A DNA stretch of 64,000 nucleotides from Chloroflexota bacterium (GTDB lineage Bacteria; Chloroflexota; Anaerolineae; UBA4142; SHND01): assembly GCA_004295045.1 (NCBI GenBank), contig SHND01000071.1:153968-217967 (forward strand), written 5' to 3'. The position numbers were made by a program, and so were the translations under genes. Under the pieces are notes generated by a model that worked only from the letters and a program-made list of their open reading frames with translations, ran no database searches and was not told the origin of the DNA. Shown here piece by piece: positions 15,071-22,576 of this stretch (its first letter is position 1; each line of letters starts with the position of its first letter).

Positions 15071-16228
15071 TTCTTTCATCACCGTCTGCAAATCTTTGTC
15101 CCCGCGCCCCGACAAATTCACAATCACAATTTCATCGCGTTTCATTTCCGGCGCGCGTTTCAATACTTCGGCGACCGCGTGCGCGGATTCCAACGCGGGA
15201 ATGATGCCTTCATAATGCGAAATTTTTTGGAACGCGTCAAGCGCCTCTTCATCCGTCGCGTAGGTGTAGCCCGCGCGTTCCGTTTCAAAAAATTCCGCAT
15301 GTTCGGGTCCAACGGCAGGGTAATCAAGTCCGGCGCTGATGGAATGAGTTTCGCGCACCTGTCCATCCTCCGATTGTAAAAGATACGTGTATGTGCCGTG
15401 CAACACGCCGACACCGCGTTCGGCAAAACGCGCCGCATGTTTTCCCGATTCGATTCCGTGTCCGCCTGCTTCGACGCCAATGAATTCCACTTCATCGTCA
15501 CGAAAGGCGTCGAACAAGCCGATCGAATTGCTGCCCCCGCCCACGCACGCAATCAACGTCGTCGGCATTTTTCCTTCCGCGTCCAAAATTTGTTGTTTCG
15601 CTTCGCGCCCAATCACACTTTGAAATTCGCGTACCATCGTCGGATAGGGATGCGGACCGAGCGCGGAACCAAGAAGATAATGCGTCGTGCGAACATTCGT
15701 CACCCAATCGCGCAGCGCTTCGTTAATCGCATCTTTTAACGTGCGGCTGCCCGCGTTCACCTCGCGCACCTCCGCGCCGAGCAATTTCATCCTAAAAACA
15801 TTCGGCTGTTGGCGCGCAATGTCGTCGGTTCCCATGTACACCACACATCCGAGTCCCAACATCGCGCACGTTGCCGCCGTCGCGACGCCGTGCTGTCCGG
15901 CGCCCGTTTCGGCGACGATGCGCGTTTTATTCATCCGCTTGGCGAGCAAACCTTGCCCCAACGCGTTATTGATTTTGTGCGCGCCCGTGTGCGCCAAATC
16001 TTCGCGCTTGAAATAAATTTTCGCGCCGCCGCACACTTCCGTCAGCCGTTTCGCAAAATACAACGGCGTCGGACGCCCCACAAATTTTTTTAGTAATTCT
16101 TGAAACTCGCGGTGAAATTCTGTGTCAGCGCGCGCGTCCGCGTACGCTTGTTCCAATTCCGCGAGCGCGGGCATCAACGTTTCGGGAACGTATTGTCCGC
16201 CGAATTTTCCAAAACGACCTTTTGACAT
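15056..16228 (-). CDS. trpB: tryptophan synthase beta chain, TrpB1 type
   Basis: A 390-residue PLP enzyme that condenses indole with serine. The Schiff-base Lys is in HTGAHKINNALGQG; CVGGGSNSIG binds the PLP phosphate; GRGDKD lies near the end. The frame opens at 16285, but those 19 residues are repetitive-spacer sequence; the ATG at 16228 (MSKGRFGKFGGQYVPE) is the family start. No clear Shine-Dalgarno precedes it. The last residues (EISDL) are encoded in a spacer repeat. Confidence 0.95.
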   Translation of the reverse strand: MSKGRFGKFGGQYVPETLMPALAELEQAYADARADTEFHREFQELLKKFVGRPTPLYFAKRLTEVCGGAKIYFKREDLAHTGAHKINNALGQGLLAKRMNKTRIVAETGAGQHGVATAATCAMLGLGCVVYMGTDDIARQQPNVFRMKLLGAEVREVNAGSRTLKDAINEALRDWVTNVRTTHYLLGSALGPHPYPTMVREFQSVIGREAKQQILDAEGKMPTTLIACVGGGSNSIGLFDAFRDDEVEFIGVEAGGHGIESGKHAARFAERGVGVLHGTYTYLLQSEDGQVRETHSISAGLDYPAVGPEHAEFFETERAGYTYATDEEALDAFQKISHYEGIIPALESAHAVAEVLKRAPEMKRDEIVIVNLSGRGDKDLQTVMKEISDL

Positions 16229-16308
16229 TGTTGAGGAAGTGAGGGGGTGAAGGGGTGAAGGGTGACATCGCGCGCATCTCTTCACCTCTTCACCTCTTCA
16301 CTTGATTT
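16229..16308. repeat. short-word inverted-repeat spacer, family GGTGAAGG
   Basis: GTGAGGGGGTGAAGGGGTGA and CTTCACCTCTTCACCTCTTC form pairing arms. The trpF stop and last codons (VKR) lie in the right arm. Confidence 0.65.
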
Positions 16309-16928
16309 ATAAACTCTCTTACTTTCACATGGTCTTTCAACCCCGGCGCGCGTTCGACGCCGCTCGAAACATCCACGCCGAACGGCTGCACCAGCTCAAT
16401 CGCCGCGCGCACATTTTCGGGGTTCAATCCTCCTGCAAGCAAAATCGGAAACGCTTTGGCAATTTCGCGCGCAACACTCCAATCCGCGACTGTGCCGTTT
16501 CCCCCCGGCAATTTCGCGGGCGGCGCGTCGGCGATGAACGCGGGCAAGTTGCCATTCACGGACGCGCGATAGTTTGCCATCACTGTACGCGCCGTGTCAA
16601 GGTCTGTCGCTTGAATGGATTTGTACGCGCGCGTCCCCAGCTCGCGCACCATCTCTGGCGATTCTCTGCCGTGCAGTTGCGCCAAATCGAGCGCCGCCGT
16701 TTCCATCACTGCGCGCAAATGTTCCAGCGATTCGTTCACGAAAACGCCCACGACTTTAATTTCGAATTTCGAATTTCGAATTTCGAATACGAGATTGCGC
16801 GCTTGTTCCGGCGTCACGTAACGCGGACTCGGCGGATAAAAAATAAAGCCGAGCATATCCGCGCCCGCGTCAATCGCCGCGCGCGCGTCGTCAATGTTGG
16901 TAATGCCGCAGATTTTTACAATCGTCAT
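16290..16928 (-). CDS. trpF: phosphoribosylanthranilate isomerase
   Basis: A 212-residue TIM barrel that performs the Amadori rearrangement of phosphoribosylanthranilate. The catalytic Cys is in VKICGIT, followed by ADMLGFIFYPPSPRYV and the C-terminal LLAGGLNPENV and GVDVSSGVE. The segment FEIRNSKFEI before VVGVFVNE is encoded by a tandem of TTCGAA words (16757-16790), so spacer-type repeat DNA has entered the gene in frame between an early helix and the next strand. The length stays normal. Confidence 0.93.
   Translation of the reverse strand: MTIVKICGITNIDDARAAIDAGADMLGFIFYPPSPRYVTPEQARNLVFEIRNSKFEIKVVGVFVNESLEHLRAVMETAALDLAQLHGRESPEMVRELGTRAYKSIQATDLDTARTVMANYRASVNGNLPAFIADAPPAKLPGGNGTVADWSVAREIAKAFPILLAGGLNPENVRAAIELVQPFGVDVSSGVERAPGLKDHVKVREFINQVKR
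16757..16790. repeat. TTCGAAATT tandem repeat inside trpF
   Basis: Four tandem degenerate copies of AATTTCGA in the trpF coding sequence, without frame disruption. Its words resemble the spacer at 27061-27120. Confidence 0.75.
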
Positions 16929-16945
16929 TGGTTGTTAGTTATTCG

Positions 16946-17734
16946 TCATTCGTCTCTTTTCACACTCATCAACTCTCTCACCTTTTCTCCCACATCCGCC
17001 GCGCGCATCAACGCTTCGCCTACCAACACCGCACCCGCGCCCGCGTTGCGCGCGCGTTCGACATCGGCGCGCGTAAAAATGCCGCTTTCGCTCACGGCAA
17101 TTTTTTCGCGCGGAATTTTTGGCGCGAGATTTTCTGTAACGACCAAATCCACCGTGAAATCCGCAAGATTGCGATTGTTGATGCCGATGATGTGGGCGTC
17201 GGATTTCAACGCGCGTTCGAGTTCGCGTTCGTCGTGAATTTCCACCAGCGCAGCCATTTCGAACGCTTGCGCCAATTCACGATACGCGCGCAGCTGTGCA
17301 TCATCCAAAATTCGCACAATCAACAAAATCGCGTCGGCTTGGAGCGCGCGCGATTCATACACTTGATATTCGTCAATGATGAAATCTTTGCGTAATAACG
17401 GAACGTCCGCGCCAACGCGCGCTGCTTTGAGATTATTCAAATCGCCTTTGAAAAATTGGCGATCCGTGAGAACCGAAATTGCGGACGCGCCATTTTCGTC
17501 GTACACACGCGCGATTTTTACCGGATCCGCATTCGCGTTCAAATCGCCGCGCGAAGGGGATGCGGGTTTGATTTCGGCGATGAGCGCCACACATTCTCCT
17601 CCGCGTAACGCGTCCGCGAAATTTTTTACCGGCGGCGAATTTTCTGCGCGCGCGCGAAATTCATTTTGCGAAATCCGCGCGCGCCGTTTTTCAATTTCCG
17701 CGCGTTTCACGCGCACAATGTCATCGAGAATCAT
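16946..17734 (-). CDS. trpC: indole-3-glycerol phosphate synthase
   Basis: A 262-residue TIM barrel that closes the indole ring. Motifs: LIAEIKPASPSRG with the catalytic Lys, ISVLTDRQFFKGDL, LLRKDFIIDEYQVYE, IGINNRNL and ISESG-like AVSESGIFT. The C-terminus (SVKRDE) ends in spacer-type sequence (ATTCGTCATTCG). Only 17 bases separate it from trpF. Confidence 0.95.
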   Translation of the reverse strand: MILDDIVRVKRAEIEKRRARISQNEFRARAENSPPVKNFADALRGGECVALIAEIKPASPSRGDLNANADPVKIARVYDENGASAISVLTDRQFFKGDLNNLKAARVGADVPLLRKDFIIDEYQVYESRALQADAILLIVRILDDAQLRAYRELAQAFEMAALVEIHDERELERALKSDAHIIGINNRNLADFTVDLVVTENLAPKIPREKIAVSESGIFTRADVERARNAGAGAVLVGEALMRAADVGEKVRELMSVKRDE

Positions 17735-18003
17735 GTTGAGGTGGCACAGTACATTTCAATTTTCACGCGTAGGAGAGCGCTCTCTAGCGCGGCGTCTCGA
17801 AAATGGCGTAACCACTCAGCGCTATCAAGCGGGGTTCACTTGCGAACCTCTTTTTACGCAGACTTGAGACATGTTGAGACCCGGTATATCCCATTTTGGA
17901 CACGGATAACACAGATGGCACAGATGGTGTTTTTTTTCTGTGTCAATCCGCGAAATCTGTGTCCCAAAGATTGAAATTGTGATGTACTGTGACAGGTGAC
18001 GGT
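17735..18003. repeat. 269-base trpD-trpC gap with inverted-repeat words
   Basis: The gap holds GGACACGGATAACACAGATG (17896-17915) and later TCCGCGAAATCTGTGTCCC (17946-17964), which can pair, around a long T-run. No convincing ORF is present. It could be a partial intra-operon terminator or an RNA-processing hairpin. Confidence 0.4.
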
Positions 18004-19680
18004 TCACGTTTGACGATACGAATTACTCAACGCCACCAAATTTTCCATCGCGGCATACGCGCGTCCCGAATCAAGCGCATCGTTCGCGAGTTCCAAACCT
18101 TCGCGCAAATCGTTTGCTTTGCCGCCTGCGACAAGCGCGGCGGCGGCGTTCAAAATGACCACATCGCGTTTCGCGCCGCGTTCTTCGCCGCGCAAAATTT
18201 GACGCGCAATGTTCGCGTTTTCTTGAGGATTGCCGCCGCGCAATTCCTCGCGCGCCGCGCGTTCCAAACCGAGTTCGCGCGCGTCGAGCGTTTCGGTATG
18301 CACGATGCCGTTCGTGAAAAAGGTGATGTGATTTTCCGAAGTGGTGGTGAGTTCGTCGAGACCATCCGCGCTGTGAAACACAAATGCCGCGCGGCTGCCG
18401 AGCGATTTTAGCACATGCGCCATTGTTCCGGCGTACGCGCCATCGAACACGCCGATGATTTGCGCGGGCGCGTACGCGGGATTCGTCAATGGTCCCAAAA
18501 TGTTAAACACCGTTCGCACGCCGAGTTCTTTGCGGACGGGCGCGACATTTTTCATTGCAGGGTGCAATTTCGGCGCAAACAAAAAGCCGATGCCCACCTC
18601 GTCAATGCAGCGCGCGCTTTGTTCGGGCGTCAAATCAAAATTTACGCCGAGCGCTTCCAAAACATCCGCGCTGCCCGATTGTCCCGAAATCGCGCGGTTG
18701 CCGTGTTTCGCCACACCAAGCCCCGCGCCCGCGATGACGAACGCGGCGGTGGTGGAGATATTGAACGTTCCCGATTTGTCGCCGCCAGTTCCGGCGGTGT
18801 CCACCAAATCAGTGCGCTGCGGCGAAACGCGCACAGCTTTGTCGCGCATCACGCGCGCACAGCCCGCGATTTCCTCCATCGTTTCCCCTTTCAAACGCAG
18901 CGCGACAAGAAACGCGGACATTTGCGCGGGCGTTGCAGCGCCGTCCATGATTTCTTGCATCACGCTTTCTGCTTCGAGCTGCGACAGATTTTTTCCTTCC
19001 ATCAGTTTGGCGATGGCTTCGCGGATCATGAGTTTTTCTCCTGTTGAAGGTTGAAGATTGAAAGTTTGTGTCGTCGGAATTGACGCAGCACGAGAACTTG
19101 GAACGTTCAACTTGATACTTATGACTTCAAGAAAATTTTTCAACAATTGTTTGCCGTGCGGTGTGAGAATTGATTCGGGATGAAATTGCACGCCGAACAT
19201 TGGCGCGGTTTTGTGCTGCAAGCCCATCACTTCACCTTGGTCAGTGAACGCGGTGACGACGAGCGGTTCGGGCAGCGGCTCTTGGACAATCAGCGAGTGA
19301 TAGCGCCCCGCTTCAAACGGATTTGGCATCCCCTCAAACAAACCGCGCCCGCGATGAAAGACGCGCGATGTTTTGCCGTGCATCAAACGCGGCGCGCGTG
19401 TGACCGTTCCGCCGAATACATACCCCATACATTGATGCCCAAGACACACACCAAGAATCGGAATCGTTTGATGCAATTCACGAATCACCGCGTTCGATAT
19501 TCCCGCTTCAGTCGGTTCGCCGGGGCCGGGCGAAATGACAATATGCGACGGATTCAGCGCGCGAATTTCGTCGAGCGTAATTTGGTCATTGCGAAACACG
19601 CGCAGCTCCGTGCCGAGTTCGCCGAGATATTGCACGAGGTTGTAAGTGAATGAATCGTAATTGTCTATGACGAGAATCAT
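18004..19680 (-). CDS. trpGD: anthranilate synthase component II / anthranilate phosphoribosyltransferase fusion
   Basis: A single 558-residue frame. Residues 1-190 are the TrpG glutamine amidotransferase: ILVIDNYDSFTYNLVQYLGE, nucleophile Cys in LGVCLGHQCMGY, and HPESI. After a roughly 30-residue linker, TrpD starts at MIREAIAKLME (ATG at 19029) with VDTAGTGGDKSGTFN and KHGNRAISGQSGSAD. The linker is encoded by spacer-type words, and an intact AGGAG lies 8 bases before the internal ATG, so TrpD may also be made separately. The fused order G-D is as in Escherichia coli, but the linker suggests an independent read-through fusion. The start at 19680 has GGAG 5 bases upstream. Confidence 0.9.
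   Translation of the reverse strand: MILVIDNYDSFTYNLVQYLGELGTELRVFRNDQITLDEIRALNPSHIVISPGPGEPTEAGISNAVIRELHQTIPILGVCLGHQCMGYVFGGTVTRAPRLMHGKTSRVFHRGRGLFEGMPNPFEAGRYHSLIVQEPLPEPLVVTAFTDQGEVMGLQHKTAPMFGVQFHPESILTPHGKQLLKNFLEVISIKLNVPSSRAASIPTTQTFNLQPSTGEKLMIREAIAKLMEGKNLSQLEAESVMQEIMDGAATPAQMSAFLVALRLKGETMEEIAGCARVMRDKAVRVSPQRTDLVDTAGTGGDKSGTFNISTTAAFVIAGAGLGVAKHGNRAISGQSGSADVLEALGVNFDLTPEQSARCIDEVGIGFLFAPKLHPAMKNVAPVRKELGVRTVFNILGPLTNPAYAPAQIIGVFDGAYAGTMAHVLKSLGSRAAFVFHSADGLDELTTTSENHITFFTNGIVHTETLDARELGLERAAREELRGGNPQENANIARQILRGEERGAKRDVVILNAAAALVAGGKANDLREGLELANDALDSGRAYAAMENLVALSNSYRQT
19030..19125. repeat. spacer-type words coding the TrpG-TrpD linker, with internal RBS
   Basis: GTTGAAGGTTGAAGATTGAA and AACTTGGAACGTTCAACTT resemble the intergenic short-word spacers but here form open coding sequence. 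On the minus strand AGGAG stands 8 bases before the internal ATG at 19029. Confidence 0.6.
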
Positions 19681-19684
19681 GAGA

Positions 19685-19816
19685 ACTCCAAGTTGATAGG
19701 TAGACAGGAAAACAGGAAATCGGGGAAACAGGGAAACAAGTAAACAGGGAAACAAGTAATTTCTACCTGTGTACCTGTTTCCCTTTCTACCTGTTTCCTT
19801 TTCTATCTGTTTCCCT
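19685..19816. repeat. short-word inverted-repeat spacer, family GGAAACAGG, copy 2
   Basis: The left half is GGTAGACAGGAAAACAGG-like purine words, the right half CTACCTGTTTCCCTTTCTAC-like words. It has the same design and word set as 11029-11163. It fills the trpE-trpG junction and could fold into a long hairpin. Confidence 0.7.
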
Positions 19817-21305
19817 ACATTTCCTCCTCCGCCATTCGTATCGCTTCCGCTAACGCTTGCGCTTTGTTCACACATTCTTGATGTTCTTGTTCGGGAACGG
19901 AATCGGCGACAATGCCCGCGCCCGCTTGAATGTAGGCGTGACTGCCGCGCATGACGATAGTGCGAATCGTGATGCACAAATCCATGTTGCCTTGCGCGTG
20001 TTTGGTGGGAAAGCCGAAATAGCCCACCGCACCCGCGTAGGGACCGCGCTGCGTGTTTTCTAACGCGTCAATAATTTCCATCGCGCGCACTTTCGGCGCG
20101 CCCGAAAGCGTGCCGGCGGGAAACGTCGCGCGCACTAAATCGAACGCGTCGTATTCGGCGCGCAATTTGCCGACAACGCGCGAGACGAGATGCATCACGT
20201 GCGAATAACGCTCCACCACCGCGTAATCTTGCACGTTGACCGAACCGAACTCGCACACACGCCCCAAATCATTGCGCCCCAAATCCACGAGCATTACATG
20301 CTCCGCGCGTTCTTTTGGATCCGAGCGCAATTCGTTTTCCAACTCCACGTCGTCTTGTTCCGTCGCGCCGCGTCGCCGCGTGCCCGCGATGGGATTCAAC
20401 TGCGCGACGCCATCTTCCAAACGCACTAACATTTCAGGCGACGCGCCGACGAATTGGATTGCGCCGGAATCCAAAAAGAACATGTACGGCGAAGGATTCA
20501 ATCTTCGCAGCGCGCGATAAATTTCAAATGCTTCGGCGTGCGTCTCGCGTTCAAAACGCTGTGATAACACCACTTGGAAAATATCGCCCGCCGCGATGTG
20601 TTCCTGCGCCGCGCGCACCATGTCGCAATAGCGTTCGGGCGGCATGTTTGATTTCAGTTGAAAGCCGTTTGCGACACTTGCGCGCGTTGGCGGATAAAGC
20701 GGTTGACGTAGGCGCGCGATGAGTTGATTGATGCGCGCGGTGGCTTCGTCATACGCTTTCAGCGCATCACCGTTGACGTGCGCGTTTGCAATCACCAACA
20801 TGCGATGTTTCACATGATCGAACGCGATGAGCGTATCCGCGAGCATGAACATCGCTTCGGGCAAATCGCGCAGCGGATATTCCTGAAAGTTTCCGTTGCG
20901 ATGCGTTCGAATCCGCTCGAATTGATTCACAATGTCGTAGGTGAGAAAACCGACTGCGCCGCCGGTGAAACGCGGGAGCCCGGGAACAGAAACCGCGCGA
21001 TAATTTTTTAACGCGTCGCGCACCGCGTCGAGTGAATCATCCCTCACCCCCGACCCCTCTCCCAACGGGAGAGGGGAGTGAGAAGAGAGGGAAATGACGC
21101 GCGAGGGATTGACGCCGATAAAGGAATAGCGCGCGATCTGTTCGCCGCCCTCTACCGATTCCAACAAAAACGAACTGCCTTGTCCGCGCAATTTGAGATA
21201 CACGGAAACAGGTGTCTCTAAATCGGCGGGCAATTCGCGGAAAACGGGAACGAGATTGCCGCGCTTGGCATATTCGAGAAATTCGTCGCGTGATGGTTGA
21301 AACAT
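19815..21305 (-). CDS. trpE: anthranilate synthase component I
   Basis: A 496-residue chorismate-using enzyme, first of the pathway. The N-terminal domain has the tryptophan feedback-site segment FLLESVEGGE. The C-terminal domain has AGDIFQVVLSQRFE, NPIAGTRRRG, DLGRNDLGRVC and FPAGTLSGAPKVRAME. A REP-like element is read in frame as SHSPLPLGEGSGVRD near residues 74-89, between the N-terminal strands. The RBS AGGTGA lies directly before the ATG. Transcription depends on the T-box leader upstream. Confidence 0.95.
   Translation of the reverse strand: MFQPSRDEFLEYAKRGNLVPVFRELPADLETPVSVYLKLRGQGSSFLLESVEGGEQIARYSFIGVNPSRVISLSSHSPLPLGEGSGVRDDSLDAVRDALKNYRAVSVPGLPRFTGGAVGFLTYDIVNQFERIRTHRNGNFQEYPLRDLPEAMFMLADTLIAFDHVKHRMLVIANAHVNGDALKAYDEATARINQLIARLRQPLYPPTRASVANGFQLKSNMPPERYCDMVRAAQEHIAAGDIFQVVLSQRFERETHAEAFEIYRALRRLNPSPYMFFLDSGAIQFVGASPEMLVRLEDGVAQLNPIAGTRRRGATEQDDVELENELRSDPKERAEHVMLVDLGRNDLGRVCEFGSVNVQDYAVVERYSHVMHLVSRVVGKLRAEYDAFDLVRATFPAGTLSGAPKVRAMEIIDALENTQRGPYAGAVGYFGFPTKHAQGNMDLCITIRTIVMRGSHAYIQAGAGIVADSVPEQEHQECVNKAQALAEAIRMAEEEM
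21040..21083. repeat. REP-like palindromic element, copy 2 (inside trpE)
   Basis: CCTCACCCCCGACCCCTCTC followed by the mirror half GGGAGAGGGGAGTGAG. Read in frame as SPLPLGEGSGVRD, a different frame from copy 1. Confidence 0.75.
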
Positions 21306-21312
21306 ATCACCT

Positions 21313-21355
21313 CACCTCACCCCCAACCCCTCTCCTAAAAGGAGAGGGGAGCAAG
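21313..21355. repeat. REP-like palindromic element, copy 3 (trpE leader)
   Basis: CTCACCCCCAACCCCTCTCC and GGAGAGGGGAG flank a short loop. It lies between the T-box terminator and the trpE ribosome site, so it would be transcribed whenever antitermination occurs. Confidence 0.75.
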
Positions 21356-21362
21356 GGAAAAT

Positions 21363-21395
21363 AAAAAAGCGCTCATCCCGAAAGGGACGAGCGCT
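21363..21395 (-). terminator. T-box intrinsic terminator
   Basis: AGCGCTCATCCC-GAAA-GGGACGAGCGCT stem with six T residues on the minus strand, just downstream of the T-box core. Confidence 0.9.
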
Positions 21396-21745
21396 GCACA
21401 AAATACGATGCCCGTGGTACCACCCTAATTGAGAATTGCTCACCCCGCGCTAAATAAAAAAATCCGTCGCGGTGCGACGGAATGGGTTGAGCCAGTCTCA
21501 CTCTAGCAGGGACTTGTGGAATCCTTTGGATTCTTCGCATCCCTTCAGCCGCGATAACGGGGGCGATTTCCGTTGGAGATTTACTTACAAAGCACAGAAC
21601 GCTTTGTGTTCGATTCCAAAACTCGGCAGTCCATTCGGCGTTTTCGTAATTGTTTCGCTCTCACCATTCACGAAACTCTCTGAAATTCGTAAAACGCGTA
21701 CTCGTCTGCGTCAGCGTCTTTTTCAATTCTATCGAATTGTTGGCG
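21364..21745 (-). promoter_or_regulatory. T-box riboswitch (tryptophan) of the trp operon
   Basis: The minus-strand leader carries the stem I internal-loop motif AGTA, a specifier loop with GAATGGAC giving codon UGG (complement at 21631-21633), several further stems and the T-box core AATTAGGGTGGTACCACG. The terminator hairpin is GCGCTCGTCCC / GGGATGAGCGC followed by T6 (21363-21395). Uncharged tRNA-Trp should pair with the specifier and the T-box bulge, favouring the antiterminator and trp operon transcription. The UGGN residue is U, which would pair with an A discriminator base. Confidence 0.92.
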
Positions 21746-21747
21746 AT

Positions 21748-21776
21748 AATATAGCAGATTCAAAAGGACATGTCAA
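21748..21776 (-). promoter_or_regulatory. trp operon promoter
   Basis: Minus strand TTGACA (21776-21771), 17-base spacer, TATATT (21753-21748). The predicted start is near 21741, just before the T-box leader. Confidence 0.85.
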
Positions 21777-21811
21777 GGGTACGAATGTAAGAACGTGAGA
21801 ATTATGTAAAA

Positions 21812-21839
21812 TGTAAGTCAATAACATTATTGACTTACA
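21812..21839. promoter_or_regulatory. operator palindrome of the abrB-vapC pair
   Basis: TGTAAGTCAATAA and TTATTGACTTACA are perfect 13-base arms around CA. The right arm contains the -35 box TTGACT of the promoter. Binding by the AbrB-type antitoxin (with or without toxin) would block RNA polymerase, the usual autoregulation of such modules. Confidence 0.75.
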
Positions 21840-21858
21840 AATGAAAATTTGTTATACT
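21830..21858 (+). promoter_or_regulatory. promoter of the abrB-vapC pair
   Basis: TTGACT (21830-21835), 17-base spacer, TATACT (21853-21858), 28 bases before the ATG at 21887; GGAGG lies before the start codon. Confidence 0.8.
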
Positions 21859-21886
21859 GTGAACGGAAATCGGAAATGGAGGAGCA

Positions 21887-22117
21887 ATGGAGACAATTGC
21901 AACGGTGAAAGGGCAAATCGTCATTCCCTCGGCGGTGCGCCGAAAATTTGGCATCAAGGAGGGAACGCGTATTCAGATTCAAGTGGACGAACCGAATCAG
22001 CGCATTATTTTGACACCCATCACCCGCGAGTACGTGAATAGTTTACGCGGCAAGTACAAAGGCAAGCCGTTAATGAAAGCGCTTATGGCGGAAAAGAAGC
22101 GGGAGCGTGATTTGTAA
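21887..22117 (+). CDS. AbrB/SpoVT-type antitoxin
   Basis: A 76-residue protein with a swapped-hairpin AbrB DNA-binding domain: TVKGQIVIPSAVRRKFGIKEGTRI matches the family pattern of a Val-Thr-start strand followed by IP..vRr..gi..G. The C-terminal 30 basic residues would wrap and inhibit the toxin. It is preceded by GGAGG and followed by vapC with a one-base overlap (TAATG). It is expected to repress its own promoter at the palindrome. Confidence 0.88.
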   Translation: METIATVKGQIVIPSAVRRKFGIKEGTRIQIQVDEPNQRIILTPITREYVNSLRGKYKGKPLMKALMAEKKRERDL

Positions 22118-22527
22118 TGTCGCGCAAGCCCAAAGTATACGTCCTCGATACGTGGACCATCATTGCGTACCTGCAAGACGAACCGGCGGCAGAAAAAATT
22201 GTTGAATTGATTGCGGACGCGCACGAGCAGGAAATTCCGCTGTATATGAGCGTGGTCAACGTCTGCGAGGTATGGTATACCCTCGCGCGTGAAATCTCTG
22301 AAGCGGAAGCGGATTCCAGTGTAAATGATTTGCAGCAGTTGGGCATTCAATTTCAAGATGCAAATTGGGACTTGGCGAAAGCGGCGGCGCGATTCAAGAC
22401 GAAAGGAAAAATTTCGTTAGGCGATTGTTTTGCCGCCGCACTGGCAAAAGAATTGAGCGCGGATTTGGTGACGGGCGATTCAGAATTTAAACAAGTGGAA
22501 GGGCAAATCAAAATTATTTGGTTGTAA
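22117..22527 (+). CDS. vapC: PIN-domain ribonuclease toxin (VapC family)
   Basis: A 136-residue PIN domain. The acidic metal site is complete: VYVLDTWTIIAYL, VNVCEVWY, ISLGDCFAAALA and LVTGDSEFK. VapC toxins cleave tRNA or rRNA sites when released from the antitoxin. Translation is coupled to the antitoxin by a one-base overlap. The pair sits directly upstream of the trp promoter on the opposite strand. Confidence 0.9.
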   Translation: MSRKPKVYVLDTWTIIAYLQDEPAAEKIVELIADAHEQEIPLYMSVVNVCEVWYTLAREISEAEADSSVNDLQQLGIQFQDANWDLAKAAARFKTKGKISLGDCFAAALAKELSADLVTGDSEFKQVEGQIKIIWL

Positions 22528-22547
22528 CGGAAACTGCTCGAAACAAA

Positions 22548-22576
22548 AAACGCGGAGATTTTTCTCCGCGTTTTTT
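22548..22576. terminator. bidirectional terminator
   Basis: CGCGGAGA-TTTT-TCTCCGCG (22551-22570) flanked by an A-run on the left and a T-run on the right, between the converging vapC and hydrolase genes. Confidence 0.9.

Noticed and set aside
19681..19977. Upstream extension of the trpGD frame
   Set aside because: It runs through spacer repeat and into trpE in another frame; TrpG begins at 19680 with a good ribosome site.
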